Shown one piece after another: positions 20,714 through 32,700 of a stretch of 38,143 nucleotides of DNA. Position 1 is the first letter of the stretch. Each line of letters starts with the position of its first letter. A program made the translations under genes and the position numbers. Where the stretch lies: NCBI GenBank assembly GCA_001642005.1, contig LWCA01000230.1, positions 1 through 38,143 of the forward strand, written 5' to 3'. Source of the DNA: Intoshia linei (taxonomy: Eukaryota > Orthonectida > Rhopaluridae). Below the pieces are notes generated by a model, which saw nothing but the letters and a program-made list of their open reading frames with translations, ran no database searches and had not been told where the DNA came from.

Positions 20714-23700
20714 CTACATACCATATATTGGTTTTAGAAAGGGTACTAGAGAGGTTCATATGCAAAAATATTTTTTTAAAATATACCAGTACAAATAATT
20801 GAAATGTAATCTCTAAAGCAAAAGTGGGCAACCTTATGATGGTCACGGTATAACCTCACAAGGAAAGAGAAAAACACAAGAGAAGTATAAAAGAAAGATA
20901 TATAATACTTTTTTATCCTGATAAATTCTGATAATTTGGCAAATCAAACACATTAAAAATTTAACTAATAACGTTCATCGTACCACGCGTGGCACGTGGT
21001 AACCGTGGAAATAGGTGTATTAATGAATCTTTATTCATATTTTCTTATCCTATCAAAGAAATTTTTCATCAAATCACAATTAATCCTTGATAATTAATTA
21101 ATAAAATAATTACTACCGCTGTTAGTACTTAGAAAAATGACTGTGGATTAAAAAATGAAATCTATGGACATATAAAAATTAAAATAAAATCATTGGTGTA
21201 GGTTGTCCATTATTGCTCTAAAGGAGATACACAAAAATATAAAAAATGTTGCATCATAGATTATATCAGTGTTTCTTAAACATAGCTATACAGACCCCAC
21301 TTTCAATAAAAAGTTTTATAATTTAATTTAACATTATTTAAATTAAAAAGTTTTGGTGTTTTAGACCGGGAAGATAATTTCAGACGTTAAAAATTTTTCT
21401 CAATAAAATGAAAGAAGTCTGTCTTGGAAGTTGTAGTAATTACGTTTTTTTAAGTTGTAGGAATTTTAATTATTCAATATTAATTGCTATTTGCCAAATT
21501 TTGGGTAATAAAATGGTAATTTGAGTTCTTGATATTAAAGACGCAAATTTCTGAGAATTCAATTTATAATAAAACACTCACTGGAAAACACTTATTAAAA
21601 TTATTTAAATTTGTGTTATTTTTCTATTGGGTATTGTCAAGTATGATTGATAAGCTTTTCTAACATATCTATATTAGAAAGTTACACATCCCTGATATAA
21701 AATAAAATGTTAAATGTATACGTTATATATGGCGAAAAATTGATTCGTAAAATTTGTAGTACATGTTCGAAAAAAATGTAAATGTATTGTCCATTGCAAT
21801 CTAAATAATTAAAATGAAATATCAGTATTATTAATAGTGACTATAACAGTGATTCTCAATTTGTGATCCGCGGGCCATTTTGAAAATACTTTAAAAAATT
21901 TTGTTTTTGTTTAAAAAAATCTATGGAAAAATTAAAAAAAATGGGAATATTCAAAAATTGCAAGAACACATTGTCTGAAAAATATAGTTTCATTTTTCAC
22001 CGTTGGCTACTTTTGAATTGATTAAAAAAAGATAAATTCATTTTTTTTCAAGATCAACTGGGATAAAATGTCTCAAACTAATTTTATTTACAATGACAAG
22101 ACTATTAATTGATTAAATAATTAGTAAAGTGTTTTCTTTGCCGTAATTAATCCTTCATTTTTAGGAAGCAAAGTTTTCTGAATGTTACCTGGGAATATTG
22201 TATTAGTGACAAGTTATGACTCATAACTTTTTTTAAAAAAAACGGGATTTAAAGTTTTTTCCGTGGATACTCAAATGTATCTTAATTTTTGGTCGGATAA
22301 AGCTCACCCATAAATTTTGTCTGTAAATTTCTGGGATTGTCAAGTTTCTAAATAAATGTTTACACATACAGAAAGATGTACATTTTTAGCAATTTGTAAC
22401 TTATGTAATTAAGAATATATATATTAAAAATTTTCAACTAAAAGTTGAGAATGACATATACAATGACATTTAAATTTTCTTAAACATTACGTATTGTAAC
22501 GGGATTAGGACAAACTAATGAAAAATTTGACGTAATTTCATTGTTCTTCAAAACGGAAATATTTACTAAAAAAATATAAAATTATGTAATTAATAAAAAT
22601 TACCATCTGTACAAAGCAAAGTACACTTTGCTTCATAAAATATATGAACAAACAACAAGGGAGATTTTGTCAACAATGAAAATTTGTCTAAAATATGTAA
22701 TACAATAACATTAAAGCAACATAAATAATAAAATATGTATTTTAAGGGAAGTTTTTTTTCATGCAATTTTTATAGACTTTGAAGATAATATTGGGACTAA
22801 CATTTGGTAGGGTTTTTAAGGGAAGTTTTTTTCACCAAATTTTTAATGGTTTTGAAGATAAGTTTGGTCCCAAGATTTGGTAGTGTTTTTAAGGGAATAT
22901 TTTTAACATTTAACGTTAGGATCTTCAAAATTGTTCCCTTAAAAACCCTACTAAAATTGTGGCTAAAAAAGGGTTAAAAACCGTACCAAGTTTTGGACCC
23001 AAAATTATCATCAAAATCTTTAAAATTAAGTGAAAAATTAATATGATAAATTATTAAAATCTATGATTATGCAGCTCTAAGATGTATCGCTTAAATGAAT
23101 ATAGCTCTAGAGCAAGGGTTCTCAACCTTTTTTAAAAATTGCCCCCTCCATAATTCATAAACAAGTTTTTATTTACTCAATTTTTTAAAGAATCCGTCCA
23201 TAGAACCAATAATTATCTTAAAAAAAATTGTAATACTTTTGTATGTTATTTTAGACATTGGAAAGCATTAACAACATAGTAAAATAAGTTAATTAACAAC
23301 ATAAAAAATGTTATTTTAAATATACAGTCAATTTAACCAACAGCAATTACATTAAAATTTCTTGTTCGTTAAAAAAAAGTTAACGAACAAACAAAATTCA
23401 TTTTTAATTCATTTATTTTTTTATAAAAATCACATATTGTTTTGGGTCTTTTTTTTAATATAGTTTCTTTCACTGTTTGTAATGCGATTAGGCCATTCAA
23501 GTTTCAAAAATAAAGAACTTTTCTAGTTTATCAATACATTCTAGATATAATGTCATCTTCTATGTCGATTTCACTACAGGTAGAATAACCAATGCTGTCT
23601 TTATGATTGGTGTCTTCTTCTATAAGCGGTATCAAAGAATCGATGAATTCATCGTCACTATAGTCGTTTTCATCATACGCACGGAATTCATCTGTGACAT

Positions 23701-26700
23701 TTCCATTATTTTCCACAAGATTTATCACTATTTGATAAAACGTATGTTCTAGAATTAGAATTTTTAAAAAACAGGCCTGTCTCATCGCAATTATAAATCT
23801 CAATATGACTATATTTCTCTTTACTTCTAAAAAAATCTGAAAAAGTTTCAAATTCACTTATATTAACAACACCTGCCTCACCACTAATAACACGAGAACG
23901 AATATTATGACGTTTTTAAAAACACGAAAACCAACCATTTGAAGCTCTGAAATTGGGTTTTTTTAGCCGTTTTCCGATTTTAAGAGCCATTGTTTGAATC
24001 GTATTTCCTGAATAATAAAATTTTTCTATCTCTTTCGAACAAACCATTCATATATGGTTTTTCAATTTCAGCCGTTGCAAAATTAAAAAAATGGGTTTGT
24101 CCTCAATAAAAATAAATAAATAATAAAAATAAATAATTTTTTTTTTAAGATTTTAAAAAGTTTGTTCGTTAATAAATTTAATTTTTTATAGTAATTGTAT
24201 ACCCATAAATTATTAATATTTTGTTTTTTCGTTAAAAGATAGGTTTATCATGTTGTTCGTTAAATTGAGGTTTGACTGTACTGCTAAATATCGATAAATT
24301 AATAATTCACTATCAGAAAATTGTATTAATAAGATTTTAATTTTTCAAATTATAATTTATAATAACAAATTTATAATTTATTAACTCTTTTTAGAGATTA
24401 TTTGTTAAAATTTTTAAATAAAGTATTTTATGAAATAAAATACAAAAATCGCCCCTATATTATAATTTCGCGCCCGATGGGACAATTCGCTCACAGTTGA
24501 GAATCACTGCTCTAGAGTATATAATCCGATTCAAATAGTGTACATTTCATTTGTTTCATTCATAGAACCATCATTTCAAAATATTTCTTTTTTTGGACCA
24601 AAAGAAACTTGAAATATACAACATTTATGAAAAAATTAAAAGTTTTTTCTCGTAAGATTTGGTAAAAGCGTGTTTTTCAAAAAAAAATTTGAAAAAGGTG
24701 ATTTCCCCCTTAATTTAGGTTGGTAAAATTGGATTTTTTATTTTGGATTAAGAAGTTGTTACTCATAAAATTTGGTCAAGTTGAATTTTTGAAAAAATGT
24801 TGGAAAAATCCTCTTTCTAATAAGTTAGGTTGATAATATAGGATTTTTTATTAATATTGATATTAATAGTGGGATATTTTAATTAATAATGTAGCGGTCG
24901 ACTAGGTTTTAGGATAAATTCACAACATCTGGCTACTTTGTAATAAATATTAAAAATTTTAAAATTAACTAAAGTTGACAAAATGTTTTGTACATTTTAT
25001 TTGAATCTCACGGACATTCAATGAATTCATTGAATTCAATAAAATGATTTTTTTCCAATAATCTTTCTATTAGGAATAGATTTCGTACATATTAAAAATT
25101 AATTCTTTGCGATATTTTTAAACTAATAGGTGACACTGAAAAAGGGTTGGGCGACTAGTGGTTTAATCCATAACTAATATGAACAACTGCTGCATATTAT
25201 AAAATTTCATATATTTAAAAAATACCAACATAGCTAGCTGATCCACAATCATAAGTCACTAAATTATTGTCACAACAATTTAAAAATGTATCATTATTTT
25301 TGTCAAAAATAATAAATCGTGAAACATGTTTAGATTCAAAGCTTTGAATAAGTTTAAATTGAATTTTTTTAGAATCTAAAAGGTATAAATGTAGACTTTC
25401 AGTAGTTTCGACAAATAAATAAAGACATTTTTCATGAGAATGAAACCCAAATTCCATTGTGACCACACTAGAATCAAATTCCTTAAATGGTAGCCTTACA
25501 ATTGAACAATGTTTATTAGATTCTTTCTTTGAAATTGAAGCAACATCAGCAAATTTGATGACATAGATAATTCTTTTAACTCCTGCCACAATAATAAGTA
25601 ATGAAAAATGAGCATCAAATTTAATTTCATGTATAGATTCGAAAGAATCTACCGCAAATAAATTTTTGTTTTGGGTGCAATACAAAAATAAATTGTTATC
25701 TCCTCCGATAGCCATATAATTTTGAGGTAATAATGTACAGCAAGTTAAACAAGTATTTTCAAAACTTTTTACAATACAATCACTAGATATTTTTTGATTT
25801 AATAATACGGTGCATAGTGGAGACATTAATTGAAACGATTGTTCAAGTGATTGAAAATTCAATACAATAGTCGGATATTCACCAGTCAAAGGAAGTATAG
25901 TGAATTGATCAATGCATTTAATGACGACGTAAATTTTTTTATCATAATCTTTCCCGACACATGTATAATAATAAATAATTTTAGCGACATGGGTTAAATC
26001 AAATGTTTTTAGACATTTTTGAGTCAATTGACCTTTTCGTAGTTCATAAAGCATCATTTCATAAAATGACAAATTTACCATACATTCAATAAATGATTCA
26101 TTTCTTTTGATTCGACATGAAATTTGTCGTGAAAAATTTTTACATTGATCAACTTTTATCGATTTATCAAAATTAACCATAAAATCGGAATTAACAATTT
26201 CACCATTGCATTTCGTACGTAGTTGATCCACACAATCGACATGAATTACGATACCACATTCTAAACATTTCGCCGCATTATTTACAAAATAAACTGGTTT
26301 CATGCAATTCATACACGTCTGTGTTTTGCAATTTAACCCTCGTTCAATCACATGATCATTGTGACAGTCGGGTTTTTCGAATACTTCACAATTTTCAATT
26401 TGTTTGTTTACGCTTTGAGAATTTTCGCTAACTGTAAAAACATGGAATTAAAATATATAAAATAAAAAATAAATATACGGTATTTATCTTTTATTGATAA
26501 TTTCTTTTTTAATTTTTCAATTTCCAGGTTCTTTTTTTGCAATTTCAATTCCAGCGATCTGACGGTATCCATTTTTTTTAAAACAATTTTTTTCGAAAAA
26601 AACTAAATTTAAAAAATAAAATTTACAAAAATAAATATATTTATATTACGGCCAAAATATTTCTTTTAGGTTTAGAATCAATTTTTTCATGAAGAAAATC

Positions 26701-29700
26701 AATCAACTTTATATGTTGTTGACCAACAGTTTTTAATTTTATTTGTTCTTCCTCGTTGGCCAACTAAATATAAAAAATTAAAAGTCTTCAAAAATGCATG
26801 TTTTACTTTTACAAGTTCCAATTTATTTTTGACGTTTAGTATGTCTTTTTTTAAAAGTGTACTTTCTTCTTTAAAGTTTTGCAAGTTTAATTTTAAATTT
26901 ACATTATCTTTTTTTAAAGTATGATTATTTAGAATAACATTGTTGAGTTGAATTTTATAATTAGTGTTATCGTCATTCAAATTTTGAATTTTTTTAACAT
27001 TTTCATAAATTAATTTTTTTGAATTTTCCAAATTTAATTGTAACAGTTCATTTTCTTTTGATAAAATTTCTTGTTTATTGTTTAAAAATTTTGAATAATT
27101 TGTTAATTTTTCCAATCTTTTTTTACTACAGTTCAATTCATCTTCAACTTTTTGAAAATTGTTTAATTTTTTTTCAAATAATTTTCTAAATTATAATTAT
27201 AATGATTGTAAAAATATTACATTTTAGTCATTTTTATCATACAATAATCAATTGTGACAAGAAATCAAATCAATTATACAAATAAAACTCAAGTTTTCTA
27301 ATAGTTTTTTTACCAGTTTGTGAAAAGATTTATTTAAATTTTAATTAAGAATACTTAGTAATTAAAATCTAATTGTTAAAAAATTTTTGAAAAGTAGTAA
27401 AAATATATTTTTCCTCAATTTTTTAAATTTGAGGGAATAATGGGAAATCGGATAATAATTAATCTAAAACATGTGTCTTTTATAAAGGAAATAATGAATA
27501 TAATTACATTTTTGATTTTTGCGCAGAAATTACTTTTGTTTGATCTTTAATCGTACATTCATCTTTTCCGGATTCAATTTTTAAATACTTTCTAAGTTTT
27601 AATCAAAAGTTTCAGAATACATCTTTTCATATTTCCATCATAAAAATTTTAAATAACGTAAATATAAATCAGTGTTTCCCAACCTTTCTTATGCTAGGCC
27701 CCACTGAAAAAAAATTCGAGAGAATTATAATAAAATAATAATAAAAACAATAATAATGTATTTATTTTTTAGAATTAATGAGACAATTGAGCCTGACGAT
27801 TCTGACAGAGTTTATTAATATTAGGTACTAATGTTGTAAGCTTTAATCGTAGATTATTTTTTTTGTCAGTAAGTCTAAAACTGCACTAAACCCGTATTCT
27901 GCTAAATAAGAGGATGGAAATGGCAACAAAGCAATCCTAGCAAAAGTAATTAAAGTCGGATAATTTTGTAAATTTGCAAATTTGGCATTTTGCATATACT
28001 CGTCAATTTAGTTAAATTTGAATTCAATAGCCCACGATCATTAAAGATATATTTGTTTTTTGTCATTCTAATAATTTAATAATACAATTAATTGGTTCAA
28101 GTATCACATAACCATTTATAAACCGTAAAATATTGTATAAAATTAACAATAAATTAATCTAAAGTTTCATAATCCTATACATTTATAATATTTCCCAGGA
28201 CCCACCAAAAAGTCGTAGGCCCCACCAAATTTCCAATGCCCCACTAGTGGGGCCTGGCCCCACGGTTGGGAAACATTGATATACATATAATATAAGTTAA
28301 TGTTATAAGAATTGTACGATCTATATGAAAATTTGAGTCCCGCTCCACAGAATTTTCAGTCCTTCTAAAATGTATACCCCCAGGTTCACATTTAAAGTCA
28401 GAAAAGGAAATAATTGAAGAAGAATACTCATTAATTTTATAATTTAAATACTCTTTTTCCTCAAATTTTTTAATTTTAGCAGAAAATTCCAACATTTTCG
28501 ATTCATACTCGGATAATTGATATTCTTGTTCATTAATCATTGTCAATTGTCTTTTGATTTTCTAAATAATGATAAAATTGATATTTAATTACTACAGCTT
28601 TAGCTTGGCTGTTTTGTACTATGTACAAACAGCACCTAGCTCTGAAGAGGGCGGATATTTTTAATTTAATCAAAAAAATTAAATCATCCATAAAAATGCA
28701 ACTATTCAATATTAACAATGCTTTAAAGGAGTGGGACCCAAACGTGTGTTATTACATCATTTTTATTTTTAAATTATTATCATTTTAGAATCATTAAATA
28801 TATCAAATGTTTTAATAAAATAATTTCCATAAAAAAAGTGTAAATAGTAAATTTCTTTTTTGAACATAAAGAATTAACTTAACATTAAAATATATTATGT
28901 ATACTTTTTAATTAATTTTAACCAAGTAAAAAGTGACACTCAATAGCGTCATTGTATCAGGTTTACATTTTAAAAAAATTTTTAGTACCACCAAATAGAC
29001 CACCCTTCATTATGACAGGATGATAAAAAAAATTAACACTTTCGTTTAATTAACATAATTGTAATTATAAATATATACATTTATATATATTATACCGTCA
29101 TCATTTTTTCGCGATCCAAATTCTTTTCCTCAGAATCTTGTAATTTTTTGTTTACAATGTTAATTTCGTCTTTATATTTATTTTTGAGAGATTCTATTTC
29201 AATTGTATATTCATTTTGAATAGATTCTAATCGCATCGATTCACTATTTTGTATTTTTTTATTTAACAATTTTTTCTAATAATAATAAATAAATTAACAA
29301 TAGACACTATACCTCATCCAAATCGCACCTCAATTCAAGTACAATCAATCGTTGTTGATCAGCCTCCTTTTTATAACTTCGAACTTCCTTTTTTAAGGAT
29401 TCAACATTATTATTATCAATAGTTTCAGTTAGAGTTAATATTTTCTTCTTTTGTAAAGCAATTTTTAAAATTTTTTCGTTCAATACACATTTTATTTGAT
29501 CGACTTCATTATTTTTACTATCTGCATAATATGAAATTTCACTTTTGAGATTAGAATTATCGGTTTTAATTTCGTCCATTTCGGTCAATAGCTTCTCAAT
29601 TTTTGTTTCAAATGCATTATTAATAGATTCGCTATGAAAAAATTAAGATACATAATTATAGTTTGTATATATCAGTGTTTCCCAACCTTTTTTACTACAT

Positions 29701-32700
29701 TACCCATATTATAGTACTTATTTGGATATTACCCACTATATTGTTTAACTACTTTTTGGATAATCAGGTTTTTAGAATAAGCCATATAAATTTTTTAAAA
29801 AACTAATTTTACAAAATAGTAAAATAAAGGGGAAATTGTGTTTTTGACCCAGAAGGACTCAATGGGAAAAATTATATTTCATACGTTACTGTGCATGCGG
29901 CGCAAAAAAATAACAAAATTCCTATTTTTTTAGAACAAATTTCGCGATTACCCATGAAAAATATCAAATTACACACTGGTGGGTAAATACCCACAGGATG
30001 GGAATCATTGTTCTAGATGGTTAATAAAAATATAATATTAAAGTTAGATTTACTTGGAGGACTGATCATAGGGAAACCCTGATATAAGCTACATATAATA
30101 ATCATATTTGTGAGTATAATTATAATTCAAGTACAGTATTCACTACACAACTCGCCATTAATTTAAAATATAAACTAAAAGTTTTAAAACCATTTTTCAA
30201 AATAAGTTAAGTTATTTTGTATTACAATTTACATTTTATTGCAATGTAACCCTTAATTAAAGGTTTTATCTGCTGTTTCTATAGTTTCAAATTCTCAATC
30301 TCGCCAAATTTTTCTAAATCCCAAGAATGGCGAGTTATAGAGAGAATACTGTATATAAAAATGTAATAAAGTAATGTTTTTCAAAATGTTACTTTATAGC
30401 AAACATAATACATGATAAGTACTCCGGTCGCGGGTTTCGAATATTTTAATAAAAATTAAGGAAGGTCAATAGACCAGATTCATATCGATATTAAGATAGA
30501 TATTTAAAAAATTCAAAGTTCAGTTTTAAGATTTACAGCATAACCCCTTATAACTAAAATCATAGAATTAATAAACAAAAGTTTTTACATTTCACAACCC
30601 TTTCATTTTTGCAGACCTGTGAAAGTGAAACGATATTTTGTTAAAAAGGTAAATGTTATAAATTATATATGAAAATGTAACCCTCTAACTTTAAATGGTA
30701 TTCGAATTGCTTCCTTGCAAGCGATTTTTCCAAAAATTTTTCATAACATTTACATTTTAACATTTTGTACATATTAATCAGGAATAGTAGAAACCGGACC
30801 GGCGGTTGAGAAATGGTGATCTATCTCAATCTTTAGAGCACTGATTCTTAATCGGTGCACCGCGGCGCACTTGTGCGCCATGAGTAGAGTTGATGTGTAC
30901 CGCAAAGAAATTTGACGTTATTTTATAAATTTTTAAAAATTAGTGTCAAACTTTTACATTGACAATTCTTTAATGAATATTTAGGGTTTGACTAATTAAT
31001 ATAATTTATATATATTAAATACTATGGTGAGTACCAAAAATATCAATATTTCATCATACATAAAATCTTCTTGACTAAATTTAACTGATCAAATAAAAAG
31101 TATTTGGGTATTATTATTATAACTTTATCGTTTTTAATCTTTATACATTTATTTATACATTTTAGAATGTCGATGTTTTCTTCTCATCAAAATTTAAGGT
31201 GTGCTCAAATTTTTATTTATTTCACAGGTACTCTTGAAGTAAAAGACGTTAAAAAATATTGATATAGATGGAGCGGAGAGCATTTGATTTAATATGTAAA
31301 CTTTAACTTATGCTACTATAATAACTGTGGCATTACTAATTCATTAGTAGCACCAAATAACAATAATGTATAATGCTCAGTAGAATTTATACTATAATGT
31401 TTATAATCGTGAATTGTTATAATTATAATTAAATTACAGCTTGTTTATAAATAATGAATTATTATTTTCTGTCACAGATTGTATATCAACATCTCGGTCC
31501 TTCAATTCCTGATCAAATTGTTCGAGTTTTGTCAATTGCTTCTTTAATACTCGGTTTAAATACTAAATATCAAAATTAAAATGTTTGTGAATATTACAAT
31601 TAACTATTAATAAAAGTATAAATTTTACAACAGTCATGTAAAACATACAAAGCGTCATGAAGTTTGATTTCACATGACTCATTTACAAGTTAATACGTGT
31701 CTTAGAGCAGAGTTTCTTAACCGTGGACCCAAAAATATTTTTCGACAGTGTTATTTGATTCAAATTTTTATTTTTTTAATACACATGCATTAAAGTAAAT
31801 TTCCTTAAAAATGTCCATGTCAAATATCAATCCTAGATGTGAACTACTCTTCCAAAAAAATATCTCAAAATTTAGACTCTAAATGTAAAGTCAAGATAAT
31901 TTTTGTATTTCGGTTCGAATTATATATTAATTATACATAATTATAACAGGGTGGTCCAAAAGACATGGCGAGTGAAAGCCGAAAAATATATTTTACACAG
32001 TTATTTTTCATCAGTAAGTAATGATGGGCAATGTAATAATTATATTTCTGTAAATAAATTTTTTCAAACGGTACGCTCTGGCGCATTTGTGCGTCCCAGT
32101 AAATTTTATGTGTGCCAAGCTAATAATTGAAAATGAGCTATACACCCTTTTACAAAGGGTCACTTAACCCAGATTTTTTTTCTTAAATTATTAAAAAACT
32201 CCAATTTGGGTAAAAATCAAAATCAGAAAATCTAGTTCGAAATTCCACGTCATATTCAATCACATATTTATTTTTTATTATTTACTTGTTTTACAAAATA
32301 TGTTACTAATAAATTTCGCGGGGCATACAATTTGATCTTGCGGACCACGCTTTGAGCCACCATGTATAATATTATAAATAAACCTCGTTATCCACAATGT
32401 ATACATTAATTTTTTGATTCAGAGACTCATTTTCTGTTACAAGTTTATTTAATTGATTTTTATACAAATTTAACTCAAATTCCAATTTTTGAATTAAAAT
32501 CCCTCTCTCATTATTTTTTTCATCTTCAATATTTGTATCAGATATTTGAAGTTTTTCACAATTCAAATTTCTAAAGTAAACATTCAGTTTTTGTATAATT
32601 ATTGTTAAATTATTTATTTAATTAACTTGGGATAATTCTCAAACAGAATATGACATACAAGGGTAGTCGTCAGGGATTGGAAATAATTGAAATTAATTAT

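Larger units (their letters stand above)
23113..24509. mobile_element. hAT element, 1397 bp, perfect palindromic TSD, carrying a nested Tigger
   Basis: Left end CAAGGGTTCTCAACCTTTTT. Right end on the other strand CAGTGATTCTCAACTGTGAG. TSD CTCTAGAG is perfect at 23105-23112 and 24510-24517. About 954 bp of it is a later Tigger-type insertion (23325-24278), leaving roughly 440 bp of its own sequence. Located in the CNH-splitting intron. Confidence 0.92.

Noticed and set aside
25215-25225. Stop codon at 25215 as the true end of the citron-like protein
   Set aside because: Ends in the middle of the CNH fold. A GTATTT donor precedes it, and phase-compatible CNH exons exist downstream.
31903-32130. 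75-codon plus-strand open frame
   Set aside because: Contains transposon-end sequence (GCGCATTTGTGCG) and has no domain.
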